Shown: positions 1-11,755 of the stretch, in pieces
Layout: the number at the start of each line of letters is the position of its first letter
Position numbering within the stretch: the stretch's first letter is position 1
Assembly: GCA_001586965.3 (NCBI GenBank)
Contig: LUCW03000054.1
Span: forward strand, 65,001 to 110,000
DNA: 45,000 nt
Direction: 5' to 3'
DNA from: Sphaeroforma sirkka
Taxonomy: Eukaryota; Opisthokonta; Ichthyosporea; Ichthyophonida
The notes under the pieces: model-generated
What the model was told of the DNA's origin: nothing
The model's input: the letters and a program-made list of their open reading frames with translations, nothing else
Database searches by the model: none
Position numbers and translations under genes: made by a program

Positions 1-773
1 GACGTCTTTTCTTAGCACTGTTTATTAGCTTTTTTTATTAATGCCATGAGTGTTCAAAGGCCGGTATCAACCTGTATGATGCATCAAACGCAGAGAATCT
101 TGTCGGACTTGCAGTATCCTGGACACAAACAAGCTGTGCAACGTGAAGCAACAGAGCTCTAAAGGAATCTCTATCGCACTACAACACAAAATATTCACTT
201 CTTCAAGTTGAAACCAAAATTACAGGGTCGACATGCTCCACAGGTGATGTCGACACAGAAGAATAGTTGTCGCATGTTAGGTTGAAACAAGTTTATTGAA
301 TCCAATAGGGATGAAATCAGGAAGACAGGCTGTGAATCCATGGTATATCCTAATAATTGATGTAACTTGATAGAAATAGTGTTTGAGTCTCCTTTTAAGT
401 CTACGAAAAGCAGTCCAGTCTTTGGACCACTCTCGGCTACTCTAGCACAGAGAAAGGTGCTTAATCCAGAAATTTGATAACAAGTATCATCGTTGAAGAA
501 AATATATTAAGCGTCCAGGCTGACCGATACGGCAAGCCCCTTCATCAGACCCGATACTGGCCGAAAATCCCCGACACCCAATGTTGATTTATGAAGAGAA
601 TCCGCCCGCCCGATAATTGAAGAAGACGACGACACTTGCTATGTACATAAAGACGACTTCCAGAAACGTATACACTGAAAGACAGTCTTAAAGCGGCGCG
701 GGGACGTATCTGTGAGCTCACGGAGATACAAATACGCTTGATGCGAAAGTCGACCCTCTTAAATTACAATTAT
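1..773. other. Intergenic, no gene recognised
   Basis: I see no open frame of useful length, no recognisable exon and no repeat shared with the rest of the window. The right end would hold the 3' untranslated region of the minus-strand secreted protein gene. No clear AATAAA signal is visible there on the minus strand, only AT-rich variants just beyond the stop codon. Confidence 0.4.
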
Positions 774-1244
774 TTAGGCAAACAGGGCGGTGATGGCGGC
801 CGCTGCAACAGCAACGAGTACCGAAGGCGCGGTGGCACCAGCGGCTGACATCTTCGATTCAGTGGTTGTATCAAACTGTACAGACTGTATGTTACCACAT
901 TTGTAGCATGGCACGCACTCGTCCATAGTGGTGGCACGGATGAATGGTACAGATACAGTGCTGTCAGCTGTGTATGCCTCACATGCAGCTTCGTCAATGA
1001 ACAGAATTATTTCATCTGAACGATCGGACAGCTTGATGTAGTTGTATTCGTTATTGGCCCACTCCGTGACTGTAAGCGTGGGGTTAGAGATCTTAGAACA
1101 CGTCTTTGCGTCGTTCAATACACTTTGGCTCAACTCGAGCTTCTCTGTGCATCCAGCGCCCTGGAAGAGGTGCACCTTGGTGGCTAGAGCCTGAGCTGCG
1201 ATAGCAGTAACTAGGAGTATAACCCTCATGATTTGATATTTCAT
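774..1244 (-). CDS. Small secreted, probably GPI-anchored six-cysteine protein
   Basis: The frame encodes 156 residues on one exon and I do not recognise the family. Two Met codons are possible starts: M1 and M6. M6 gives the cleaner signal peptide (basic residue, then a hydrophobic stretch ending near ALA at 19-21), so true translation may begin at 1229. The mature part has six cysteines at about 32, 49, 88, 110, 113 and 116, the last three forming C-x2-C-x2-C. The C-terminus has a small-residue cluster (SAAG at 133-136), a short spacer, then a hydrophobic Ala/Val tail to the last residue with no charged end. That is the layout of a GPI-anchor signal. Inferred role: a cell-surface protein on the outer leaflet, perhaps stabilised by three disulfides. 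Seen directly: signal peptide, cysteines, hydrophobic tail. Inferred: the anchor and the disulfides. Being the only long minus-strand frame here, it is likely real, but no homologue could be checked. Confidence 0.68.
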   Translation of the reverse strand: MKYQIMRVILLVTAIAAQALATKVHLFQGAGCTEKLELSQSVLNDAKTCSKISNPTLTVTEWANNEYNYIKLSDRSDEIILFIDEAACEAYTADSTVSVPFIRATTMDECVPCYKCGNIQSVQFDTTTESKMSAAGATAPSVLVAVAAAAITALFA

Positions 1245-2688
1245 GTCTATCCAAAAAAACGAAGAGTGACTATGAGACTGTCGAGCTCGCGGTATATGGC
1301 CAATTCGAGCTGAAACTTTGGAATCAATTTCTAAGATTTCAATCGTAGCGCGCCACCGGTTTGCGGCTCATCATGTATCACAGCAAACAACTTATTTTCC
1401 GTTGTTAAGCTGGCTTGAAACATGTGTTATTCCCATTGGTGAATGGTTGCTAATTTTTGTCGTTACTACCAATTGTTCCTGAGATACGAAAATTTATTCA
1501 AATTTTTATTCAAATATGAATAACATTTTTATCAAGAATACCCCGCGATATCACAATCTTGAAATACTATTCTCACGTTTGAACTTTGAAGTATAGATGT
1601 AGTAACATACAAGTATCATGAATATATGCATATAGTACTTGCTGATGGAACAGCAATGAGACATAGTGCACGTCTAGCTGCTTTTTTGCAGTTTCTACGT
1701 TCAGTCTTCATATACTTGCGATAAATTTGACATAGGGTATTTGAACTACGCAATTGATAAGATCACTCTCGGTAAGGTTAACATAGGTTTGAATGATGCG
1801 ATGGCCTCAGAAAAAAAAGAAGGCTGTTGGTTGGGTTGAGACTGTATGCATACGTAGTCTTCCTAGGTATTATTTCAGAGAGGGTTATTGCTGCCGTTTC
1901 ATCATCATGCATATATGTGGTCACCGCGTGATGTAGCGATGCGAAACAAAAATATGAAGCATAGTCCACGTTTCTGTTGGTTGTGTAAAGTGTCCTAGGT
2001 GATGTATAGCAAGCAGGAACACAATTAGTTATGAACGTATTAGCATTGAATAAATAAAGCGAATGGCACGCTTGCTTAGTATTTAAGTGCATTTAGATCT
2101 CAGTCCGGGAGATGCAAACCATTTTTCCGACTTGTCTCTTTTGAGTGTATTATCAATCTAAAATTGTTTTTAAATATATGCACAAAGTCATGTCCCCATG
2201 AGCCTAATATATGTGACAGACTTAGGAACGATCGACAGAAGCGGAAGTCGTGTGAATATGATTAGTAATAAACGATAGAATACGTTTCTACCATGACTTG
2301 TACATACCCACGGTCGCACCGAATAGCATAGTTTAATGATATATTGTTCCAGATCACACATAAATAAGTCATCTCGGATCGTTTCGCGCACTGGGTGATC
2401 ATAAACAACTTGTAGGGGGCGTTCATACTATGACAAGTAACTACAGTCCACGCTCATGAATTTATTTCCATCTTGTGAAATTTATTGCCCATGTGATGCG
2501 CCGCCTGTGCCAAACTAAAATGTGCGACTTTTCAGCAGCACTTTATATCTAGCTAAATTAGAAGCAGTTTCCGAGATATTAAAGCCTCATTCTACGCCTT
2601 ACTGAGATAAATTTCCTATCCTATAATGTAACTTATAAAAGCGAAGCTTGCTTCCCCAGGTTGAAACCGATTCTACTCGAAAAAAGTT
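1245..2688. other. AT-rich intergenic stretch
   Basis: This would include the promoter of the minus-strand secreted protein at its left end. The frames here are short, lack domain signatures and look like chance. No repeat shared with other parts of the window was seen. Confidence 0.4.
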
Positions 2689-3018
2689 ACAGGTAAATTG
2701 ATGTGTAGAATTCCACTAGAATATCGCAGAACAAAATGCGAAATAAAAAATACACGAGCAGACAGCATACTACTCAACTATAGGCTCATATTGCAGCATG
2801 ATGCTTCCAACCCCAAAACGTTATGCATCAGTGAAATGTGTACAAAATAACAGGTAAATTTGCTTACAAACTTTACGTGTCGCAATCTGATACAAAATTT
2901 CGCAGAATACGATTCATGGTGAAATATATGGAGCATACAGCACACAACTAAACTAAATATCGCAGTCCGACGCTTTAAGCCCAAGATTCTTTGTATTGCA
3001 TCGCTAAGAAGTGTACAC
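2689..3018. repeat. Diverged tandem duplication of about 160 bp
   Basis: Two neighbouring segments, about 2689-2850 and 2850-3018, share ordered short matches: acaggtaaatt at the start, atcgcag, a block near catactactcaact / cacacaactaaact, and gtgtaca near the end. Many substitutions and small gaps separate them. It looks like an old local duplication just downstream of the eL30 gene. No coding meaning is evident. Confidence 0.4.
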
Positions 3019-3109
3019 GACCCTCACATCTTACAAGTATAGGAGCAACTATTTTGATATCCACGCAGCAGTTGGGTAAAAGCACTCCAGGAGATGTTAG
3101 AAAACACGA

Positions 3110-3115
3110 TTTATT
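3110..3115 (-). terminator. Polyadenylation signal of eL30 gene
   Basis: On the minus strand AATAAA lies about 25 bases after the eL30 stop codon, which is the expected place for cleavage and polyadenylation in a ribosomal protein gene with a very short 3'UTR. Confidence 0.6.
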
Positions 3116-3139
3116 TCTCGGGCACTAGCTGTCTAATAT

Positions 3140-3528
3140 TTACTGTTGCTCGGGCATGAAACGGATGATATCAGAATCTCCAGCATCAGTGATACTAAGA
3201 ACAGAGCAGCGGTAGTACTTACCACATGCGGTTCCAAGATCGATCTGTTATGTAAAATATACGAATACAATGAGAATTACAAATTGAACTGAAGAACGGA
3301 TACTCTGTTCATATCGTACAACAATTATCAAATTGAAAGTACTTTGCACAAATAACACGAAACAAATATGGATTGACTCAGACAGCCAAGGTGCAAATCA
3401 ACATAGCCGGCAAGGCATATCAGCTGAAATAGTCGCGAAACTGCATGGTATATCATCAGTAACAATCCATATTCTTCTCAGTTTATCTTAAAACTAAACA
3501 CAGCTTATGTAGAACAGAAAAAGCGTGC

Positions 3529-3583
<55 letters not shown>

Positions 3584-3762
3584 TGTATATATATACAAAC
3601 GTATATACATTTTGTGTGTATGTATGTATGTATATATGAATAGATATGAATATATTATGATAGTGTATATATATATGCATATATATATATAAAATGTATA
3701 TATATAAACATATAAACATATATGCATATATGGATGCATGGATGCATGGATACATGCATACG

Positions 3763-3803
<41 letters not shown>

Positions 3804-4161
3804 AACATATATGCATGTATATACATATATATATATGTATCAATAACATATACATGCATATATATATACATATATATGTATGTATAACAATAATATACAC
3901 ATAATATTATGTACATTACATGGATGCATGGATGCATGATGCATGCATGCATGTATGCATATTGCCAAATACATATATATATGTATGTATGTAATGCCAT
4001 GGCATATTATGCATGCATACATATGCATAATACATTAATAATACGTATGTATGTATAATGTGTGCATATGTAATATATACATATTATATTAATAATAATA
4101 TATATATATAATAATAATAATATATTATAATAATAATAATACATATATAATATATATATAC

Positions 4162-4200
<39 letters not shown>

Positions 4201-4207
4201 CATATAT

Positions 4208-4242
<35 letters not shown>

Positions 4243-5034
4243 GATATATGATTATATAATACATAAATTCCTACTGTTTGCATATCACACATATATATAC
4301 ACAAATATGTTTACATACATGTTTTTTTTTTCTATAAATGTATGTATGTATGTGCATATATATATCATATATATATACACATATATATACATGAATATAT
4401 ACATATTTGTATATATCTATATGATGCAGTTATACATGATATTTATACATACATGCACCTATATCTAAGATATATTTTTAATAAAAATACATACATGTTT
4501 ATATATATTACGTTTACGGATGTATATAATACACATATAGTATATGCAACCCTCTGCACATGAGCTCAAAACTTGTATTAAATTTAAAACCGCAAACACA
4601 GATAGTGTTTGAGATTGACAATGAGTCAAGCTACTTACGTTGGTTCCGTGGTAGTGATGGATACCGGTCTTACTCAACATGGCGTAATACTCGATCTCAC
4701 TCTTGCGAACAGCGGGGCAGTTCGATGAAATGATGATCAGCTTGGACTTTCCCTGTTAGATAAGTAGTGGAACACATGCAACACAAAAGAATATGAATAT
4801 GGGCGAGTGTCGCATCTCAGTAACACAATTGTGCCTCCGCGACGACTCTTATACATTGCACACAAGCCAGAAATTTATCATTAGTTCTATTAATATTAAT
4901 CAGTAAGCAACACTTACGGATCGAAGAGTCTTTAGGGTTGACTTGTATCCCAGAGTGTACTTTCCACTCTTCATAACAAGACCGAGACGCTGGTTAAGCG
5001 AATCCAATCCCTTGGAGGACTTCTTGGGTGCCAT
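3140..5034 (-). CDS. RPL30: Large-subunit ribosomal protein eL30, three coding exons
   Basis: eL30 is a cytosolic 60S protein of the L7Ae-like fold that binds kink-turn RNA. Exons on the minus strand are 5034-4918 (39 codons), 4752-4639 (38 codons) and 3244-3140 (34 codons plus stop), giving 111 residues, the usual length. All three junctions are phase 0. Donors read GTAAGT; acceptors end CTAACAG and ATAACAG. Family-diagnostic peptides are present in order: [40 protein letters not shown], then [12 protein letters not shown] and [12 protein letters not shown] at the C-terminus. The start ATG is in good context (ACAATGG). A further intron lies in the 5'UTR (5054-5171). The second coding intron is about 1.4 kb and full of AT-rich microsatellite, far longer than the first (165 bp). 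In yeast this protein controls splicing of its own transcript; nothing seen here proves or excludes that. Identification is essentially certain. Confidence 0.97.
3525..4560. repeat. Compound AT-rich microsatellite inside eL30 intron 2
   Basis: About 1 kb of (AT)n mixed with TATG, TGCA and TAA motifs, including near-pure AT runs at about 3537-3582, 3764-3800 and 4180-4240 and a (GGATGCAT)-like cluster near 3731 and 3920. It lies wholly between the exon at 3244 and the exon at 4639. All long frames predicted here on either strand are repetitive Ile/Tyr/His peptides and are not genes. Confidence 0.9.
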
Positions 5035-5053
5035 TGTGTCTAGAGAGATCCGT

Positions 5054-5171
5054 CTGCATGATGCGAGATTTAATTTCGGTTAGTTAGATACCGCTATGTC
5101 GATACTTCACGACAGTACTTTAATTCAAATGACTTTACCCCAATTTACATAGCAAGAGAAACTTGACTTAC
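5054..5171 (-). other. Probable 5'UTR intron of eL30 gene
   Basis: On the minus strand a GTAAGT donor at 5171 follows TTAAC, and a CATGCAG acceptor ends at 5054, nineteen bases before the ATG. The 118-bp length matches the short coding intron nearby. Leader introns are common in ribosomal protein genes. Transcription would then start to the right of 5172. Confidence 0.6.
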
Positions 5172-5239
5172 GTTAACAAAAGGTCTAAAAGGACGATTGG
5201 ACTCTCCCGGCTGTTCGTTATAACCGCCCTTGTTGCACA

Positions 5240-5880
5240 ATTTTTTGTTGATTGTTGAATCCCACACGTGCATTGCAGGTCACCTGGGGGGACACACTCT
5301 TGTACTCCACTGGGGGAGAGAGAGTAGTGTAGGAAAAGATACATTTACAAAATCACTCGAAATGTAGGTATTTTATTATAACTTGTACAGTACATATTTT
5401 GAGTACCGAACACCCTTGAGAGATTTCCTGGCCTTGTGGATATTGGATAACCTCTAAATAATCATAAATATATAATCCTCCCTGGAAAACGGACTATCGT
5501 CCGTAGGGCGTAGGGCCATAGGCAGTAGGCCCTGATATTTATGTAAATATGTATTTACAGTACATATTTACATACAATTGTTTTTCTTTGTTATTTTTTC
5601 AACAAAACCAAAAATTTCTTTTTACAAAATATAAAACAATAAAAGACATATTTTTGTTTTATTTTTTAATTTGAAAAAAAACGTCGCCGACGTAGGATCG
5701 GTAGGGACTCGAAATCGTTTGAAGAATGAAGACGTAAAAAAAATAGGTGTCCCCCCCCCCCGGTCGCCCTCAACCCCATACTCAACGTATTTAAAAACGA
5801 GAAAACAACTCGGGTTGAATGGTTATTTATTTTGTTCAAGAAGTGTGAATCATTCAGTCCGAGGGTTCAAGTGGGAATCA
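5240..5880. other. Intergenic with small palindrome, no gene
   Basis: AT-rich spacer upstream of eL30. It contains an imperfect inverted repeat around 5540-5572 (gtaaatatgtatttac / gtacatatttac) and a run of twelve C near 5751. The short frame at 5671-5901 has no domain signature and crosses these simple sequences, so I do not call it a gene. Confidence 0.35.
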
Positions 5881-5884
5881 TTAG

Positions 5885-6036
5885 TTCATGACAGAAAATA
5901 AGTTGGAACACAAGCCTCAAGACCGTCGGAACTCAGAACTGATGACCACATTTTCCTCAAATTAATTTTACTTTTACACTTTTGTTCACCAAAACACACC
6001 AAACCACACCAAACCACACCAAAACACACAATCCAT

Positions 6037-6108
<72 letters not shown>

Positions 6109-6110
6109 GC
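5885..6110 (-). repeat. Repeat ending in (CA)n, inverted copy of 7595-7740
   Basis: Read on the minus strand, this holds (TG)n, then ttttggtgtg repeats, aacaaaagtgtaaaagtaaaa, a gtggtcatcag block, and ccgacggtcttgag. The same blocks occur in the same order on the plus strand from about 7595. The (CA)n array itself (about 6041-6106) is over 60 bp. The family is not recognised; it is a mobile or duplicated sequence with a microsatellite at one end. Confidence 0.6.
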
Positions 6111-6483
6111 GCGCATGGTCTTAGGCCATATAGCATTAGAAGTACAAGGTCGCAACTAGAAAGGAGGGTGTACTCCTATTTGTGAATTGCAGATATGTCT
6201 AACTCTAACTTCTCGTAAGATAAGACTACCGTTGAGAAATAAAGCTCGTGCTCGACGATTGGTTAGAATATTACAACCTAATGTTTAAAATAAGGAAAAC
6301 TGGCAGCGTAAACTCAGAACAGTAATGTTTTTATTAATGTATGGCACTTTTCAATTCATCATTTAGTAAATAGAGGTAACTGAATACACGCAGGCCCTAA
6401 TGCTTTACCAAAACTTACCCATCAATGGGGATCTGATCGTGCAATCTTAAAAAGTTGTATAAGGCGAGCATGCGAGAGTGCAG
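6111..6483. other. Spacer, nothing recognised
   Basis: No frame, repeat or regulatory motif that I can support between the (CA)n repeat and the solo LTR. Confidence 0.3.
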
Positions 6484-7079
6484 TGTAAACTTCGATGGAA
6501 ATTACTAGGTTTCAAACTATATTAAACTAAAATACAATTTAGTCAGTTAGGATTTAGCAGTGGTAGCTTGTGTAAGAATGATCGGGACTGTCTCTTATTA
6601 AGAGCCTAAATATCCTCGATCACACAGGGCGTACCTCTAGCTGTTCTTTATTGAATAATTTTCACAAGAAGTACTAAGTGTTCATGACCACTTGCCTAAT
6701 TTGTAAATAGACATAATAACGTAAGTCACGTTAATACATTAGCTGATATAAATAAAGTTCCATCTGAAGAAAAGTTAAAAAAAAAAAAAAGACTTATTGG
6801 ATTTTGGAGATTGGCGGGAGGACCAAAATCTATAAGTAGTAGTTCGGAGATTATAAAATTTAGTTTATAATATCCTACATCTACTAATGTCTCAAATAGG
6901 TCCAAGTAGATGAGTCATACCAAATACTCAGGCTATTGGAGCCATCAAAGTGAATTTAGAACACTTTGGAAATATTGGAAAAAGAGCTTGTACTAAATTA
7001 TTTAAAATAAAAATAAAAACCAATGTATTATCTCAATTGATCTTGATATTTTAGACTGACTGGAGGCCGTATTTCTACA
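6484..7079 (-). mobile_element. Solo LTR, family A (subfamily A1)
   Basis: A 596-bp LTR read on the minus strand from TGTAGAAATACGG to GAAGTTTACA, so it has TG...CA ends and short inverted TGTA/TACA tips. Near-identical copies occur at 31056-31650 and 33266-33861. No internal element sequence is attached. The 4-bp flanks are GCAG on the left and CCAG on the right, a near-match that suits a target-site duplication with one later change. This is the normal product of recombination between two LTRs of one insertion. Confidence 0.85.
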
Positions 7080-7594
7080 CCAGCAGCAAATCGCTTAACC
7101 AACTCCAATTTTTCAGCTCAGATTGAAGGGCGACTCTCATTGATAAGCTTTCCCCGTATACGATGTCCATCAAGCACATGTATAGGGAAATGATTTGAGC
7201 TCCCCCATTTGATGATCAGAGTGATGCAACCCTCGATGTGAAACAAGAAATGATCCCAGTCTTTATATAAAGCTATATTTCTTGCCTATAATGATAAGTG
7301 ATACCCATACTCCCTATTGTGTCTTTGCAGTCTAGATCAATTTGATATAAACGCACATAGCGCATTAGAACTTTCAATCCCATTGCGATCCCAATATGGA
7401 CGCACATAGCGCAATAGATCTTTCAACCCCATTGCGATGACAACGCAATAAAATTTTAAACAGTGCAAAGCCTATCTGAAGCTGCCTATTGTGATTGATT
7501 CAATGAGATGTTTTGAAAGAGTAGTTTATTCGGTTTATAAAGAATTGAAATGTGATATGCACAGTATCATATGTTGTATGTACGCTTGCCAAAG
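7080..7594. other. Spacer with a short tandem duplication
   Basis: No gene is visible. A unit of about 49 bp is repeated twice near 7351-7438 (core acgcacatagcgca, then actttcaa, then cccattgcgat). Otherwise the sequence is unremarkable. Confidence 0.4.
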
Positions 7595-7740
7595 AGAGAG
7601 AGTGTGTGTGTGTGTGTGTTTTGGTGTGTTTTGGTAAACAATAGTGTAAAAGTAAAAATATTTTGATGAAAACGTGGTCATCAGCTCCGACGGTCTTGAG
7701 ACTTGTATTTCAACTAATTTTCTCTATCGTCCGAGACTCT
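7595..7740 (+). repeat. Repeat beginning with (GT)n, inverted copy of 5885-6110
   Basis: Plus-strand copy of the repeat described at 5885-6110: a (GT)n run at about 7599-7618, ttttggtgtg twice, aacaatagtgtaaaagtaaaa, gtggtcatcag, ccgacggtcttgag. The two copies face each other around the solo LTR. The next 150 bases to 7887 are unique sequence into which the family A element inserted. Confidence 0.6.
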
Positions 7741-7887
7741 GAGGGTAATCGCTCCCGTCGGATTCGTGAAATTTATACGTCAAACGATTCCGTTCGAATC
7801 GTGAGATTTAGCAGTCACAACTCAATCGGCCACGAACTTTGGGGGGACGGGGTGTGTGATACAGAATAATCAACTAATTTCAAAAGT

Positions 7888-8131
7888 TGTAGAAATACGG
7901 CCTCCAGTCAGTCTAAAATATCAAGATCAAATCAAATAACACATTGGTTTTTCTTTGTATTTGATAATTTAATATGAGTTTTTTTTTCTAATATTTCCAA
8001 AGTGTTCTAAATTCACTTTGATGGCTCCAATAGCCTGAGTATTTGGTATGACTCATATACTTGGATCTATTTGAGACGATAGTAGATGTAGGATATTATA
8101 AACTAAATTTTATAAGACTACTACTTACAGG
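7888..8131 (+). repeat. Partial 5' LTR of family A element
   Basis: Starts TGTAGAAATACGG and follows the first 245 or so bases of the 3' LTR at 11756. Immediately preceded by AAGT, which is repeated after the 3' LTR. Confidence 0.85.
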
Positions 8132-11100
8132 TTGTGGTCTAATTATGATGCAACCCCAGTTAAATTAGCTCTCTTCGCGGTCGATCAATATAAATCTGAT
8201 GGAACGTTTAGTAAAACAAGAGTAGTACTAGACCTGTCGCCAATCAACAAACTAATTCCGCAACATGGTTTTTCCTTGCCAAAGATAAGCGAGATACTAC
8301 GCAAAATGGAAGGTGCGACTATCTTTTCCAAGGTGGACTTGAAAGCTGCATTCCATCAATCACGAATATATGAGCCGCATAGGAAATACTTTTCCTTTAC
8401 TTGGCAAGATAAGAAGTACCAGTTTAAAGGTGCACCTGAAGGCTTACACATGTTACCTTCTTTCTTCCAACAAGTTATGATGGAACTATTTGCGCACCTG
8501 TCGGATAACGTATCAGTATATTTAGATGATATAGTCATCTGTACAAAGACAGCACATGAACATGCTAAACTCGTTAAGGAAGTCTTGAAGCGACTAAACC
8601 ATGCCAAACTTAAGATCAACGAGGACAAGTGTTCTTATGCTAAATATACTATACACTTACTTGGTTACAAGGTATCTGCAGCAGGGGTAGAAATTGATCC
8701 TGGCAAGAAATAATTTCTGTTGGATTTATCAACACCGATTACTGGAAGAGATAACTCAGTGTGTGGGTTTGTTAACTTCTTCTCGGATTCTGTACCTCAT
8801 CTTTCTCATTACTTAAAGGTCTTTTAGTCACTTACGGCTGAACAAAGGACCTTTGGGAAAGCTTTGAACTAAAGAATGTGATGATGCATTTAAGCTAGTC
8901 AAAAGTAAAGTAATGGACGCATCCATCATGCAATACTCTGTGGATGGCGTACCATTCCAAGTAGCAAACGACGCTTTAGATCGAGCGGTAGGTTGAGTGC
9001 TTTACCAAACGATAAATGTAAACCACGCTACATACAATTCTTTAGCAAGAGTTATGATAAGAGTCATCGGAATTACCCTATCGTTAAACAAGAGCTCCTT
9101 GCTATTGTTACTGCGCTAAGACAGTTTAAAGACTACCTTTGTGAAAGTTACTTCACTGTCGCCTGTGATCAAAAGTCTTTAACATACTTAAAGGACATGA
9201 ATTCTGATTCACAGTTGGTAAGCCGCTCGCATGACGTTATTGCTAAGTTCGCTTTTAACATTACCCACATACCAGGAATACATAATCATCTTCCTGACAT
9301 GCTCTTTCGACTTGTCCCTGACTACCAGAAAACAGTTAAAGAGTTATTAGCAACCGATTGGATGCTTAATAAGAAATGGTTTAACCTCGCTCAATCAAGA
9401 TGGGGTCCATTTACTATTGATATGTTCGCCGCAGAACACAGCAAACAGGTTTCTGATTATAGGCCGTTGACTCTTCCTAAAGGTGATGGTTTTCAACTTG
9501 ACCTATCAAAGCATAATGCGTGGGCTAACCCACCTTGACAACTTATCGCACAGTTGTTAAACTATGTTAATATTACTAAATCTACCATTACGCTGTGTTG
9601 TCCCTTACGTAGCTCCGACCCATGGATATGTGATTTGATTAATATGATACAAGACGAGCCTATCTATGTCGACCGTGAAACCGACACGTTTTTGTATCAG
9701 GGATCCTATTTTATTAAGAAGACGCCTTGGAAACATACCATCGTTTGTCGCATCGGTCCTGCAGATACCACTAAGTGCAAAGCCTCAACCGAGTTCTTAG
9801 CTAAACTAGAGGAGTCTAAGGAGTTTGAACAAAAGCTCAAGACTCGTACAAGACATGCACCCAACAAGAATGCAGTCGAGTTAATGCCTATTGGAACTAG
9901 CTAAGGCCATGGATCAAAGACTCAAAGCTCTAAGAGAACCTAAAGCTCACACTCGACTACTTAAAGCGCTGCTTAAGGAACAGCCAGGAGTTGCGAAACA
10001 ACTTAAGAAGATAGTTCATCCAATGTTGTCAATTATGTATCTCAGGAGTCTACCCCTCCTGATACTGAGGTTGCCCTTTCCAACAGGACTATGGTTCATC
10101 CAGCCAGCGTTACGCAGAATCTGACTGACTTAGAAGAGCTCGAGAGTAGAGTTAAAACAAAACATAATTTAACTCATCGAGCATATGAGCATACTTATAA
10201 GACGGCTATTCGTACAGGGCTTGATCACCCGGCGCTGAAAGAAACCATACGTGAAGTATACCGACGCTGTACTGATTGTGAAAAGAACCAGATCAAGCGC
10301 TACGGTTGGGCAACCTTAAAAAGTGTGACAGAAGACCAATCGATGCGCCGAGTCATAGTCGATTTAGTTAAACTCCCGCGATCCAAGCATACTGGTGTTG
10401 TATAAATCTGTCATTTCTTATGTGTGGCTTCGGGCTATAACTTGCTCTATGCAATACCGAACAAACGCTTGCAAACAGTGGCAGAGTTATGCTATCACGT
10501 CTTTAATGACTTCGGTTTCCCCCGAGTACTATGTTCTGACAACGGTGAGTTTTGTACCGACGTAATGAAGGTACTTATACTCGTATCAGGCATGACCCAT
10601 AGGAGTGGTGTTCCTTCTAAAACCTCAAACGCAGGGTGCAAATGAGACACGTCATAGAGAACTAAAGAAGCTATCGTGTACCGCACTAGATGACGTTGAG
10701 GATATGTGGCCTTATCATTTGAAATGGGTTCAGACTCCAATGAATAACTACATGAATCCTCAAACTGGATCACACCCGTTTCACTATTTCTTTGGCCGCT
10801 ATAGTGAATTACAAGCAACGTTTGACAAAACTGCGCCCGAGAAACACGTTTCTCCGTGGCTACAAAAGATCGAGCATATGCAGAACGTTGATTACCCTTG
10901 TTTACTCGAGCACAAAATCGTCGTGTCCCACTTAAAGCGTATGACCGATAGACTAACACTAAGAACATTGTTCAGTTCAAAGTTGGCGATTATGTAAATA
11001 TTATAAATCGCAATGCCAACGTTATCGAACTCTCTTCTAAGACAATTGAACCTTTTGTAATTTCCTACCATGATGAGAAGAGTGATACTTACGAAGTGAA

Positions 11101-11755
11101 TAACATAGATGGTACTAGCGCAATTAATCGAGGCACTCACCGTATCCCTACCTCCGAACTCCCATTTACTCGCTCATTTGGTTCTGATGTCCCAGTTATG
11201 GAGTCGCAAGTCAAAGATATAATTGACAAAACATCCGAAGACGGTTACACTTACTACAAGACCAGTTTTATGGATAGGACAGTAGCTTGGCTAACCTCCG
11301 ATGCGTTTTGTGAATCTCGCGACTTCCTTCGTATTTTTAATAAGAAACGGAATAAATGTTTACATAAGAACACACGAGATAAACGGAAAGGGTTTCCTCA
11401 GGTGACTACAAACACGGATGGATCTGAAATTCCCTATTTGCCACCTATTTCCTATGTGACTAAACTTTCTGATCTGCTTACCAACAGAGCAGAAAATTCT
11501 TCGAGCTTACTAACTAATGAAGAACAACCTTTGGCTATTACCTTACCAAGTAATAAACGTAAGACGCTTACATCGGAAATGGTTACTGGACCAAACACTA
11601 AACGACATAGAGTACAACATGAGTCCTGAACTCCTACATATAGGCACATACTTACTCGATAAGCCATGACCGAAACCGTTTTACTTTGGTTTTCGCTTTA
11701 CGAACTAGATCGTACCTTATCGTACGTCTGTAGTCCTAAAAGCTACTGGGGGCTA

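Noticed and set aside
3483-4563. Many long frames of Ile/Tyr/His repeats
   Set aside because: They are translations of AT-rich microsatellite inside the eL30 intron.
5886-6185. Frames with Thr-His or Cys-Val repeats
   Set aside because: Translations of the (CA)n array.
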